Assembly (NCBI GenBank): GCA_963210315.1
Contig: OY723270.1
Location: 2,170,001 to 2,234,000 of the forward strand
Source of the DNA: Rhynchopus euleeides
Lineage: Eukaryota > Euglenozoa > Diplonemea > Diplonemida > Diplonemidae
Reading direction: 5' to 3'
DNA length: 64,000 nt
Position numbers and translations under genes: made by a program. The notes below the pieces were generated by a model that was not told the DNA's origin, did not search any database, and saw nothing but the letters and a program-made list of their open reading frames with translations. The first letter of the stretch is position 1; each line of letters begins with the position of its first letter. This document shows positions 1 to 8,990 of this stretch, piece after piece.

Positions 1-2
1 AG

Positions 3-872
3 GCGAAGTACAGGGTCTTCCGCGAAAGGTGCGACTACGTCAACGCGACCCTGAACCTCGACGATGACGACCACGGGATGCCGACGCAACGTTTCTGCAC
101 GTTCGGGATCCAGTTTGACCTGGTGGAGCATAGATTCCGCATGGACCCTGCATGGGTGGCGAAGGTGGCACAGCGGGAGGAGCTGGCGGAGACGTTGGAG
201 GGAACAACAACGCCGCGGAGGGCCTTCCGCATCTTCGGATCCATCGTCTGGCAGTCATACGTCATGCGCGCGCCACTGTGTTTCGCCCCCGCAATCCTCT
301 CTTTCATCCGGCGCATAGGACGCCGGGCGCACGACAACAACGCGGCGTGGGATGTCAACACACGAGTGCCGAACTCAGTGATCCGGGAGACAGCAGCACG
401 GATGGAGTTCATGCGCGATAACAATTGGCACCACCAGGCAGACCCAACATCGCGGGCAACGCTGTGGTCCGACGCGTCATCGACGGAGTGGGCGGCGATA
501 CTCGAACTGGGAGAGGAGACGGTCACACAAGGGGTGTTCACCGGGGCAGATCGGGATGCGCACATCTTCCTGAAGGAGGCCTTCGCCGTGTGGCAAGGGC
601 TACGCATCATCAACTCACAGGACATCGCTGTGACGTGCAACATCGACAACCTCCCCCTAGTATTTTGCATGCGGCGAGGGCACTGCGCGAACCACAGAGG
701 TAACCTGCTACTGCAGCGCATATTCCTCGTGGCACGGACGAAGCGATTGCGGCTCAACCCCCAGTGGGTGCCAACCGACGAGCAGCGGGCTGACACCTAC
801 ACGCGCGGAACACGAGCCGAACGGGCAATCCGCCTCGAGCCAGCACATATACCAACACGCAGCACCACGTAA
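3..872 (+). CDS. RT-RNase H C-terminal part (5' truncated by window edge)
   Basis: This is the last 289 residues of a retroelement polymerase: the end of the RT thumb/connection followed by RNase H. RNase H catalytic acidic residues are visible in order: D in LWSDASS, E in FLKEAFAVW, D in CNIDNLPLV and the final D in WVPTDEQRAD. The reading frame is open from the first codon of the window to the TAA at 870-872. It differs from the complete copy (ending 5903) at only a few codons, so it was probably functional recently. The start lies outside the window. Confidence 0.85.
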   Translation, partial: AKYRVFRERCDYVNATLNLDDDDHGMPTQRFCTFGIQFDLVEHRFRMDPAWVAKVAQREELAETLEGTTTPRRAFRIFGSIVWQSYVMRAPLCFAPAILSFIRRIGRRAHDNNAAWDVNTRVPNSVIRETAARMEFMRDNNWHHQADPTSRATLWSDASSTEWAAILELGEETVTQGVFTGADRDAHIFLKEAFAVWQGLRIINSQDIAVTCNIDNLPLVFCMRRGHCANHRGNLLLQRIFLVARTKRLRLNPQWVPTDEQRADTYTRGTRAERAIRLEPAHIPTRSTT

Positions 873-945
873 CCCGCACTCGGCACCGTATGATTACATG
901 ACCAACCGGTGCACGAGCACGTCCCTCCGGAAGAGGGTCCTGGGT

Positions 946-1187
946 GTGGAAGCGTCAACGCATCAAACGAAGTATCAACAGTAGAGAAAGAGCGGCAGAG
1001 TTGAAGTGACACTTTTTACGCACACGACTTTCGCGCGGAAAGTGTCATTCAGCTCTGCCAAACGTGCTCTACACACCACCCCCTTCATCAGGCAAGTGGG
1101 TTTGTAAGTGTGTGTGGAAGCGTCAACGCATCAAACGAAGTATCAACAGTAGAGAAAGAGCGGCAGTGTTGAAGTGACACTTTTGCA
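946..1187 (+). repeat. Right-end split repeat B1-A2-B2 of copy 0
   Basis: B1 (946-1017) and B2 (1114-1187) are copies of one 72-bp sequence that begins GTGGAAGCGTCAAC. A2 (1018-1113, 96 bp) lies between them. The 168-bp A-B unit contains an inverted repeat in which GGCAGAG...GACACTTT pairs with AAAGTGTC...CTCTGCC. After B2 an oppositely oriented copy of the core (TTGATCGCTTCCAC, about 1190-1204) follows. Confidence 0.8.
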
Positions 1188-1234
1188 TTGATCGCTTCCA
1201 CCTCAACCCGTCACTCGTCACGCGTTTTTTTTTT

Positions 1235-1346
1235 ACGCACACGACTTTCGCGCGGAAAGTGTCATTCAGCTCTGCCAAACGTGCTCTACACACCACCCCC
1301 TTCATCAGGCAAGTGGGTTTGTAAGTGTGTGTGGAAGCGTCAACGC
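1235..1346 (+). repeat. Left terminal repeat A1 plus recombination core
   Basis: 1235-1330 matches A2 (6049-6144) and also A2 of copy 0 (1018-1113); all are 96 bp. The core GTGGAAGCGTCAACGC at 1331-1346 is where similarity to B stops and the element interior begins. This gives the A1 - body - B1-A2-B2 layout known from PAT-type YR elements. Confidence 0.75.
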
Positions 1347-1371
1347 GCATTTATTTTTAGTGAGAAGAGTC

Positions 1372-1955
1372 AGAAGCAGCGAAAAGGGACGAGCGGAGCC
1401 GCCAAAGCGCGTGAACAAAAGCAGCGGGGACGCGTGTGTTTTACAGGACCGCCAAAGCGCGTGAACAAAAGCGGCGGGGACGCGTGTGTTTTACAGGAGC
1501 AGCGGGGTGAAGGAACAGCGGTGGTGAAGGACAGCAGAGCGGGTGTGTTTTGAAGGGCCGCCAAAGCGCGTGAACAAAAGCAGCGGGGACGCGTGTGTTT
1601 TACAGGAGCAGCGGGGTGAAGGACCAGCGGTGGTGAAGGACAGCAGAGCGGGTGTGTTTTGAAGGACCGCCAAAGCGCGTGAACAAAAGCAGCGGGGACG
1701 CGTGTGTTTTACAGGAGCAGCGGGGTGAAGGAACAGCGGTGGTGAAGGACAGCAGAGCGGGTGTGTTTTGAAGGGCCGCCAATGCGCGTGAGCAAAAGCA
1801 GCGGGGACGCGTGTGTTTTACAGGAGCAGCGGGGTGAAGGACCAGCGGTGGTGACGGACAGCAGAGCGTGTGTGTTTTACAGGGGCGCCAAAGCGCGTGA
1901 ACAAAAGCAGCGGGGTGACGGATCAGCGGGTGTGAAGGACAGCTAGAGGCGTACG
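1372..1955 (+). repeat. 111-bp minisatellite upstream of gag
   Basis: About five direct units with a period near 111 bp, built from shorter motifs (GCCGCCAAAGCGCGTGAAC, ACGCGTGTGTTTTACAGG, GTGAAGGACAGCAGAGCG). The array ends about 25 bp before the Gag start codon, so it forms the leader. Equivalent but unrelated arrays precede gag in the two minus-strand elements, so a promoter or enhancer role is likely (inference). Long open frames inside it are by-products of the repeat. Confidence 0.85.
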
Positions 1956-1977
1956 ACAAGCAGAGTAGTGAGGAAAG

Positions 1978-2964
1978 ATGGACGTCGACTGGGCTTTGGT
2001 CGAGGTGCCGGCCCTCTCTATGGAGCCCGCAGCGGAGCCGATGCAGCACTGCGTGTTCCCCACATGCGCCACCGTCCATGAGGGCGGAACGGCGCACGCA
2101 TGCAACGCCTGCGGACAAGCCACGACGAGGACATGTGTGCGGGCGCATCTGCACCCGAGGACGGTGGCGGACGCCTTCGTCGCCCACATGGGCAGCGCCG
2201 GATGGGTATGCCCAATGTGCGCGTGGACGAAGATGCAGGCAGGCGGCGCGGCAGCAGCGGAGGAGGCCGCTGAAGAGGAGGACGGGCTGGGGGCGCTGCC
2301 CCAACTGGGAGCCGGTGAAGGGCTCAACATGGAGGCGCGCATGACTCGGCTGGAGGCGAAGGTGGAGGAGCAGGCCGAGACCATCGCCGATCTGCAGAGG
2401 CAGCTGCAGGAGGCTGACGAGGGGTTGCCGGACGACTTCTCGCCATACGCGGTCGCGACGTGGCGCCCTGGCATATGGAAGGGCGCGGTGCGGCGGCAGA
2501 TCCGGGCAGAGGTGTCCCGCGTGTTCCGGGAGGCGAGCCTGCCAGCGTCGGGCACAGATGCGGGGGAATGGATGCACAGGCTCCGCAAATGCTTCGAGCA
2601 CTTCGACGACGTGCTAAAGCTCATGAAGATGAACACGGAGGAGGAACCCAGTCTGCTGCCCCTGCACCGCATCGTGTGCGAAATGTCGGCTCTGGCCTGC
2701 CTCACGGGGTATGTGGCACGTGCCTACTACGAGCACAAGGCGAAGAACATCCCACCCCTCACGTTCTCGGCGTCTCTGCCCCAGCGGCTGGTGGGAGAGG
2801 CGAATGATGCGCAGGCGAAGGCGAACCCGCGCCGTTTAGTACCACCGCGTGTGCAACAGGGGGCTGACCCGCGCTACACGCCGTACCCCACCGGGAAGAC
2901 GGGAAAGGGGGCGGAGCAGAGGGCAGTGGGAAAGGGGTCGAAAGGGCCCCGCGGGGGACAGTGA
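1978..2964 (+). CDS. Gag-like protein with zinc finger and coiled coil
   Basis: 328 residues from ATG 1978. Residues about 24-83 hold a Cys/His-rich module: Cys pairs CVFPTC and CNAC, then CVRAH, then CPMC near the end. The spacing resembles a RING or other treble-clef finger rather than a retroviral CCHC knuckle. Residues about 122-147 form a heptad-rich coiled coil, and residues 150-275 are a helical region conserved in the other two elements (FSP..V.TW....). The C-terminus is basic and Gly/Lys-rich, as expected for nucleic-acid binding. Position before YR and RT suggests Gag; assembly function is inferred. Confidence 0.7.
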   Translation: MDVDWALVEVPALSMEPAAEPMQHCVFPTCATVHEGGTAHACNACGQATTRTCVRAHLHPRTVADAFVAHMGSAGWVCPMCAWTKMQAGGAAAAEEAAEEEDGLGALPQLGAGEGLNMEARMTRLEAKVEEQAETIADLQRQLQEADEGLPDDFSPYAVATWRPGIWKGAVRRQIRAEVSRVFREASLPASGTDAGEWMHRLRKCFEHFDDVLKLMKMNTEEEPSLLPLHRIVCEMSALACLTGYVARAYYEHKAKNIPPLTFSASLPQRLVGEANDAQAKANPRRLVPPRVQQGADPRYTPYPTGKTGKGAEQRAVGKGSKGPRGGQ

Positions 2965-5903
2965 CTCCAGCAGACCACCCACCCAGGAACCAGCCCAACG
3001 CCGCCCACACCATCCCCATACGAGTTCATCCTGAAAGAAAAGAAGCAAACCAACAAGGGCCGCCCCCGCATCAAGCAACAACCACTGTCGAGCGAGATGA
3101 GGCTGATCATCATGGAGGCCACGCAGGAGGCTTTGGGGAACGCACTGTCGAGTTCGTACTGGACGGCTCTGCGCAGGAGCTACGAGAGGTACCGCGAGTT
3201 CAGAGAGGAGTGGTGCAGGGGGGAGGGCCGCACACTACGACACGAGGAGGGGATCACCCTGTGGATCACACACCTGCGGCTCAACGGACTGTCCGCCCCA
3301 TCGGCGCTGCAATACCTGGGCAACATCATCGCGAGCCTGCGCCGCTTCGAGTCGTGGGAACAGGAAGGACACGTGCTACGGGACTTCAAGCGAAGCTTGT
3401 GCCGCAGCGGGGCATTGAAGCCAGCACAACAGGCGCACCCCGCGACTCAAGAACAGGCAGCACAGGCAGTGGCTCAGGAACCGCGGCCGCTGGTGCGTCT
3501 GGCCGTCGCGATGATGTGGCACGGGGCGGCGAGAGCGTCGGATGTGCAACGATTGTCAACGCGGGACATCCAGACGGAAGCAAAGTCAGACCAGATCACC
3601 ATCGTGTGGACCACCACGAAGTCGGACCCTTTCCAGCTGGGGAAGACAACGGGTATGTCACTGCCACCGGAGATGCTGAAGATCCTGCGGAGCCGTATGA
3701 AAGAGCTAAAGACAGAAGGGAGCCTGTTTCCCCCGAGCGTGACATACCGATGCATCGCGGCGGCGGTGAAAAGGGTGGATGCCCGATTGACGCCGCACTC
3801 CCTCCGGAGGGGGGCCCTCCACCATCTGGCACGCAACGGGGTGCCAGTCGAGAAGCTGATGATGCTGTCGCGACATGCGACCCCCGACGCGGTGTTTCGA
3901 TACATACCAGCAGCAACGACACAGCGTGTGGCAGACACAGCGGCACTGTCCAAAGAGCTGGCCAAGAGCGCGTGAGACACAGGGGACCAGAGTTTAGCAC
4001 ACATTTCCCGTACAAAAGGAGGCGAGACATCACACGTGAACTACGACGGTATGACTACCCGACAGGGGGCGGCGCAGCAGGGGTCGGTGGAGGAAAGGAC
4101 GGTACCGGCGCGGGGCCCGGGCCGACTCACAACGATGACCCGACACGCGCAGGGGATCCAGCCGCACAGCCGAGAGAGCGCCCAAAGACATACCACAGGC
4201 CTCAGCTCTCCATCCAAGTATACCAACCTCCTGAAGAAAACGACAGCTCCGACGACACGGCGGACACCGACTCAGAACACGGACCGGGCATAGACGCCGA
4301 TCTCTACGGGGAGAGTGTCGGCGTGCACCACAAAGGACATATCGTGCGACCTGCCCATGAAAGGCAAGACCCATCTGAAGACGACCGCCTTGCTCCGATC
4401 TGCGACACGCGCCTCAACCTGGCGCGACTCCGCGAGCTGGACTCCAACGAGGAACTGCGAGACGTGTTGGACCTCATTACAGACCCCGAAGCCTTCAGAA
4501 ATGCGTTGCTCCCCGGAGCACGCGACCACTTCAGGAACAAGTGGAGGATGATATCACGCCATACATTGAAACATGTCGACGACCTCATCGCCTACGGCGT
4601 TATCGCTATAGCCTGTACTCATGCGATACTCACCTTACCAGCCTTTACCGTGCCGAAGAAGTCAGGGGGGACACGCTTCATCGTCGACGCACGTACTCTG
4701 AACTCGTACATGGCGCGACCGCCAGACATGAGATTGGACGACATCCTGGAGGTGACGCGCCGCATCGCTGAGTCAACTTGGGTTGTGCTCGCTGACGCGA
4801 GGAGCTGGTTCTACCAGTTTCCGGTGGAGGAGGAGATCCAGCGCTACTTCGGAATCCGCTTCGGGGACAAGCGGGACGAATTTGTGCCAGCGTTTCTGTC
4901 GGTGATGTGCATGGGGTGGTCACACTCACCAGCAATTGCCAACCGGAGTGCGAGGGTGCTCCTCCCTCCAAGAGACGGCATCGTCTGGATAGACAATTTT
5001 GTGGTCACAGCCGAGACACTGGACGAGGTGCAGGCGAAGTACAGGGTCTTCCGCGAAAGGTGCGACTACGTCAACGCGACCCTGAACCTCGACGATGCCG
5101 ACCACGGGATGCCGACGCAACGTTTCTGCACGTTCGGGATCCAGTTTGACCTGGTGGAGCACAGATTCCGCATGGACCCTGCATGGGTGGCGAAGGTGGC
5201 ACAGCGGGAGGAGCTGGCGGAGACGTTGGAGGGAACAACAACGCCGCGGAGGGCCTTCCGCATCTTCGGATCCATCGTCTGGCAGTCATACGTCATGCGC
5301 GCGCCACTGTGTTTCGCTCCCGCAATCCTCTCTTTCGTCCGGCGCCTAGGACGCCGGGCGCACGACAACAACGCGGCGTGGGATGTCAACACACGAGTGC
5401 CGAACTCAGTGATCCGGGAGACAGCAGCACGGATGGAGTTCATGCGCGATAACAATTGGCACCACCAGGCAGACCCAACATCGCGGGCAACGCTGTGGTC
5501 CGACGCGTCATCGACGGAGTGGGCGGCGATACTCGAACTGGGAGAGGAGACGGTCACACAAGGGGTGTTCACCGGGGCAGATCGGGATGCGCACATCTTC
5601 CTGAAGGAGGCCTTCGCCGTGTGGCAAGGGCTACGCATCATCAACTCACAGGACATCGCTGTGACGTGCAACATCGACAACCTCCCCCTAGTATTTTGCA
5701 TGCGGCGAGGGCACTGCGCGAACCACAGAGGCAACCTGCTACTGCAGCGCATATTCCTCGTGGCACGGACGAAGCGACTGCGGCTCAACCCCCAGTGGGT
5801 GCCAACCGACGAGCAGCGGGCTGACACCTACACGCGCGGAACACGAGCCGAACGGGCAATCCGCCTCGAGCCAGCACATATACCAACACGCAGCACCACG
5901 TAA
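2961..5903 (+). CDS. Reverse transcriptase-RNase H polyprotein
   Basis: The frame is open from the gag stop codon to 5903, and there is no ATG at its start, so it may be reached by frameshifting from Gag or by internal initiation. RT similarity begins near 4380 (DDRLAPICDTRLNLARLREL). RT motifs are FIVDARTLN, motif A LADARSWFYQF, motif B CMGWSHSPAIANRSA, and motif C VWIDNFVV where YxDD is expected. RNase H follows with LWSDASS, FLKEAFAVW, CNIDNLPL and WVPTDEQRAD. No DNA methyltransferase domain, found in many DIRS elements, is present. The part overlapping the recombinase (3097-3975) may not be a real protein segment. Confidence 0.85.
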   Translation: MTPADHPPRNQPNAAHTIPIRVHPERKEANQQGPPPHQATTTVERDEADHHGGHAGGFGERTVEFVLDGSAQELREVPRVQRGVVQGGGPHTTTRGGDHPVDHTPAAQRTVRPIGAAIPGQHHREPAPLRVVGTGRTRATGLQAKLVPQRGIEASTTGAPRDSRTGSTGSGSGTAAAGASGRRDDVARGGESVGCATIVNAGHPDGSKVRPDHHRVDHHEVGPFPAGEDNGYVTATGDAEDPAEPYERAKDRREPVSPERDIPMHRGGGEKGGCPIDAALPPEGGPPPSGTQRGASREADDAVATCDPRRGVSIHTSSNDTACGRHSGTVQRAGQERVRHRGPEFSTHFPYKRRRDITRELRRYDYPTGGGAAGVGGGKDGTGAGPGPTHNDDPTRAGDPAAQPRERPKTYHRPQLSIQVYQPPEENDSSDDTADTDSEHGPGIDADLYGESVGVHHKGHIVRPAHERQDPSEDDRLAPICDTRLNLARLRELDSNEELRDVLDLITDPEAFRNALLPGARDHFRNKWRMISRHTLKHVDDLIAYGVIAIACTHAILTLPAFTVPKKSGGTRFIVDARTLNSYMARPPDMRLDDILEVTRRIAESTWVVLADARSWFYQFPVEEEIQRYFGIRFGDKRDEFVPAFLSVMCMGWSHSPAIANRSARVLLPPRDGIVWIDNFVVTAETLDEVQAKYRVFRERCDYVNATLNLDDADHGMPTQRFCTFGIQFDLVEHRFRMDPAWVAKVAQREELAETLEGTTTPRRAFRIFGSIVWQSYVMRAPLCFAPAILSFVRRLGRRAHDNNAAWDVNTRVPNSVIRETAARMEFMRDNNWHHQADPTSRATLWSDASSTEWAAILELGEETVTQGVFTGADRDAHIFLKEAFAVWQGLRIINSQDIAVTCNIDNLPLVFCMRRGHCANHRGNLLLQRIFLVARTKRLRLNPQWVPTDEQRADTYTRGTRAERAIRLEPAHIPTRSTT
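3097..3975 (+). CDS. Tyrosine recombinase (DIRS-type integrase)
   Basis: 292 residues; integrates the circular cDNA by cutting and rejoining DNA through a tyrosine. Residues about 1-100 are the SAM-like DNA-binding part (SSYWTALRRSYERYREF, ALQYLGNIIASL). The catalytic domain shows R in GAARASDV, H-x-x-R in HSLRRG, H in LSRHAT and nucleophile Y in FRYIPA. It lies 130 bp downstream of gag, wholly inside the longer RT frame but in another frame. The order and overlap fit DIRS rather than PAT elements. Confidence 0.88.
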   Translation: MRLIIMEATQEALGNALSSSYWTALRRSYERYREFREEWCRGEGRTLRHEEGITLWITHLRLNGLSAPSALQYLGNIIASLRRFESWEQEGHVLRDFKRSLCRSGALKPAQQAHPATQEQAAQAVAQEPRPLVRLAVAMMWHGAARASDVQRLSTRDIQTEAKSDQITIVWTTTKSDPFQLGKTTGMSLPPEMLKILRSRMKELKTEGSLFPPSVTYRCIAAAVKRVDARLTPHSLRRGALHHLARNGVPVEKLMMLSRHATPDAVFRYIPAATTQRVADTAALSKELAKSA

Positions 5904-5976
5904 CCCGCACTCGGCACCGTATGATTACATGACCAACCGGTGCGCGAGCACGTCCCTCCGGAAGAGGGTCCTGGGT

Positions 5977-6214
5977 GTGGAAGCGTCAACGCATCAAACG
6001 AAGTATCAACAGTAGAGAAAGAGCGGCAGAGTTGAAGTGACACTTTTTACGCACACGACTTTCGCGCGGAAAGTGTCATTCAGCTCTGCCAAACGTGCTC
6101 TACACACCACCCCCTTCATCAGGCAAGTGGGTTTGTAAGTGTGTGTGGAAGCGTCAACGCATCAAACGAAGTATCAACAGTAGAGAAAGAGCGGCAGAGT
6201 TGAAGTGACACTTT
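5977..6214 (+). repeat. Right-end split repeat B1-A2-B2 of copy 1
   Basis: B1 (5977-6048), A2 (6049-6144) and B2 (6145-6214) are nearly identical to 946-1187. The two GTGGAAGCG cores are again 168 bp apart. After B2 the sequence changes abruptly to the terminal repeat of the minus-strand element (CTCGCTGGCG from 6215), which marks the element boundary. Confidence 0.8.
6025..6090. other. Strong hairpin spanning the B1/A2 border
   Basis: GGCAGAGTTGAAGTGACACTT (6025-6045) pairs with AAGTGTCATTCAGCTCTGCC (ending 6090) across a loop of about 24 nt, with one or two mismatches. The same structure occurs in each A-B unit (about 995-1060 and the units at 22.6-23.2 kb). It could be part of a short transcript, a transposon hairpin or a recombination feature. 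Confidence 0.6.
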
Positions 6215-6520
6215 CTCGCTGGCGCTAGTGATGTCGGCTGGCAGAAAAAACACACACAAAACCCCCCCCCCCCCCCGCGTGTCGAGTGACCTTACCTGTC
6301 TGAAGTACAGAAAATGTGTCGGGTTGGGTGGAGCATACACACACACATACACATATGTTCACACAACACAGGGCAAACCGCACAAACGTGTTCACACATC
6401 CGGCATCCTATGCGAAATACCCGCCGCTCCCTGGGAGCTGTTGCGGGAACCATCTGCTCTTCCGACCCACCGAGACTCTTGCCGTATTTTCTCTACCACA
6501 CGGGGTGTGTTTTACCAAAA
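6215..6520 (-). repeat. Displaced terminal repeat of the minus-strand element
   Basis: About 306 bp almost identical to 16197-16501 in the same orientation; C-tract length differs. The two copies bracket the 4.9-kb element and the minus-strand YR element, as expected if they are A2 and A1 of one element later split by an insertion. On the minus strand each contains GCTCCACC, TTTCTGTACTT and CAGGTAAG in order. Confidence 0.65.
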
Positions 6521-6557
6521 TACAGCAGCAGTCTCTCGAGTCTTCCTTTCAGATGAT

Positions 6558-6808
6558 TTTTGCACATAACACACCTGTGTGGTACGGGAAATGCTACGAG
6601 GAACGCGATGGACTCGGGACTGCTGCTGGCCTCTCTTGCTATGGTTTACTTATGTTTCGTGCTCCACCTGCTCCACCTCATTCTGCACTTCAGATGATCC
6701 ACTTCACGTGGGTTACGGGGTTTGGGACAACGATGATATGTTGTGTCCGACGACAAGGTAAGGTAAGCTCATCGAGGTACACCAAACCGGAGTTGTCAAA
6801 TCAAAAAA
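6558..6808 (+). repeat. Left terminal repeat A1 of the 4.9-kb element
   Basis: Matches 11108-11358 without visible gaps at a constant offset of 4550 bp. It contains GTGCTCCACC and a CTGCACTTCAG box, features shared in order with terminal repeats of the other elements. Short open frames inside are identical in both copies and show no recognisable product. Confidence 0.8.
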
Positions 6809-6839
6809 GACACACCGCCCGAGAGGCAATTGGTGTGAC

Positions 6840-7620
6840 ACAACAGCGATGACACAACCACTCTGCCCGAGGGGGCGCGTTTTTAGCGACCGAGACCTCC
6901 TCTCCTGACTGAGGGACACACGATCTGACCGTCCGAGAGACGCAGCATTCTACCCTGCCCGAGGGGCACCCACTCTCCTGACCGAGAGACACGCAGTCTT
7001 GCCCGAGGGGCACCTGGTTTCCTGACCGAGACAATATTCTGCCCGAGGGGCACTCACTCTCCCGACCGAGAGACACGCAGTTTTGCCCGAGGGGCACCTG
7101 TTCTCCTGACCGAGACAATATTCTGCCCGAGGGGCACCCACTCTCCCGACCGAGAGACGCAGCATCTCGCCCGAGGGGCACCTGTTCTCCTGACCGAGAC
7201 AAACATTTTGCCCGAGGGGCACCTACTCTCCCGACCGAGAGACACGCAGTCTTGCCCGAGGGGCACCTGTTCTCCTGACCGAGACAATATTCTGCCCGAG
7301 GGGCATCCACTCTCCCGACCGAGAGACGCAGCATCTCGCCCGAGGGGCACCTGTTCTCCTGACCGAGACAATATTCTGCCCGAGGGGCACTCACTCTCCC
7401 GACCGAGAGACACGCAGTTTTGCCCGAGGGGCACCCGTTATCCTGACCGAGACAAAACTATGCCCGAGGGGCACCCACTCTCCCGACCGAGAGACGCAGC
7501 ATCTCGCCCGAGGGGCACCTGTTCTCCTGACCGAGACAAAACTTTTGCCCGAGGGGCACCCGCTCTCCCGACCGAGAGATACACAATCTTGCCCGAGGGG
7601 CACCAAATCCCGACCGAGAA
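6840..7620 (+). repeat. Minisatellite with CCGAGGGGCAC core, array 1
   Basis: About 19 degenerate units near 40 bp, alternating in pairs: GCCCGAGGGGCACCTGTTCTC, then CTGACCGAGACAATATT, and a CACTCTCCCGACCGAGAGAC variant. The array is open on both strands, which explains long low-complexity frames that are not genes. Confidence 0.85.
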
Positions 7621-8079
7621 GACGACCCTCACACCATGCTCGTGTCAGGTCTCAAGAGGGCCGAAGCCGCGGTTGAGGACAACAACACCCCCACGCACTG
7701 GTTCTAATAAATGACGGCGAGGTGCACGGGGGGATCAGCACGAAGGAGGGGCGCAAAAAGATGGGGATGATGACGCCGTGGTGTTCAAGGTGGTCCTCCG
7801 CCGCTTATGAACGTGACAGCGGGACAGCGCTGCGCCCGTGGCCGCAGCGGATTGAGGACATTCCCATCAGCCATCGAGACTATCACCGCGCCTCGCCGAA
7901 AACCTGCTTCACGCTTGATCGCGCTCAAGGTTTCCAAACGCATACTTCAGCTGGAGGTTCCGTCACAGAGGCGCTGACAAAGGCGGGACCAAGAGCAACA
8001 GTCGGGTGCTGATAAATGGGTCGATACTGATGCAGCAAAGTGACGTCAGTGATATCCAACTCCTACTTTCCTGACCGAG
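7621..8079. other. Spacer between minisatellites, no gene seen
   Basis: About 460 bp of unique sequence inside the 4.9-kb element. No frame shows a recognisable motif, and nothing resembles the coding YR elements. Confidence 0.5.
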
Positions 8080-8990
8080 ACACGATCTTGCCGAGGAGCA
8101 TCGGACCGAGACACCCACTTCTGCCTGAGGGGCACCTAGCCGAGACGCATTTTTCCTGCCCGAGGGGCATCTCGCCGAGACATTACCTGCCTGAGGGGCA
8201 CCTGGCCACGACATACCTACAGCTTACGCTTGCGGGGCACCCTGCCTGAGGAGCACCTGGCCAAGACATACATTTCCGCCTACGAGGCACCCTGCCCGAG
8301 GGGCACCTGGTCAAGACACACACTTCCGCCTACGGGGCACCCTGCCCGAGGGGCACCTGGCCAAGACAGACACCTCTGCCTACGAGGCACCCTGCCCGAG
8401 GGGCACCTGGCCAAGACATACACTTCCGCCTACGAGGCACCCTGCCCGAGGGGCACCTGGCCAAGACATACACTTCCCGCCTACGAGGCACCCTGCCCGA
8501 GGGGCACCTGGCCAAGACAGACACTTCCGCCTACGAGGCACCCTGCCCGAGGGGCACCTGGCCAAGACAGACACTTCCGCCTACGAGACACCCTGCCCGA
8601 GGGGCACCTGGCCAAGACATACACTTCCGCCTACGAGGCACCCTGCCCGAGGGGCACCTGGCCAAGACATACACTTCCGCCTACGAGGCACCCTGCCCGA
8701 GGGGCACCTGGTCAAGACATACATTTCCGCCTACGGGGCACCCTGCCTGAGGGGCATCTGGCCGCGACATACACTTCCGCCTACGGGGCACCCTGCCTGA
8801 GGGGCACCTGGCCAAGACGCACATTCATGCCCGAGGGACACCGGGCCGAGACATTACATTCCCTGCCTGAGGGACACCTGGCCGAGACACATTCCTGCCG
8901 AGGGGCACTCACTCCCGACCGCGAGACGCAGGATTTTGCCTGAGGGGCACCTCCTCTCCTGACCGAGACACAACCCCGCCCAGCACAGTG
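8080..8990 (+). repeat. Minisatellite with CCGAGGGGCAC core, array 2
   Basis: About 15 units, mostly near 50 bp: CCCTGCCCGAGGGGCACCTG, then GCCAAGACATACACTTCCGC, then CTACGAGGCA. The core is the same as in 6840-7620, so both arrays come from one ancestral repeat. It sits where the coding elements have their pre-gag arrays. Confidence 0.85.

Larger units (their letters stand above)
1..1187 (+). mobile_element. YR retroelement copy 0, 3' end only
   Basis: The window opens inside a DIRS-like tyrosine-recombinase retroelement. Positions 1-945 match 5032-5976 of the complete copy downstream with only about eight substitutions. It ends with the family 3' terminus: a GTCCCT/AGGGTCCTGGGTG motif, then the B1-A2-B2 split repeats (946-1187). 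Only the end of the RT-RNase H gene is visible. Near-identity with the next copy implies recent transposition of one family. The two copies sit head to tail in the same 168-bp repeat. Confidence 0.85.
1235..6214 (+). mobile_element. Complete DIRS-like YR retroelement, copy 1
   Basis: Order: A1 repeat (1235-1330), core GTGGAAGCGTC (1331), minisatellite (about 1372-1955), Gag-like gene, tyrosine recombinase, RT-RNase H, 3' motif, then B1-A2-B2 (5977-6214). There are no LTRs or DDE integrase. A tyrosine recombinase implies integration through a circular intermediate without target-site duplication (established for DIRS/PAT/Ngaro elements). All three genes are open and catalytic residues are present, apart from the altered RT motif. 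It lies directly downstream of a near-identical copy. Confidence 0.85.

Noticed and set aside
1235..6214. LTR retrotransposon (Gypsy/Copia)
   Set aside because: No simple LTR pair, no protease or DDE integrase; tyrosine-recombinase residues are clear.
8230..8943. 237-codon repetitive open frame
   Set aside because: Encoded entirely by the 50-bp minisatellite; other frames and the opposite strand are open too.
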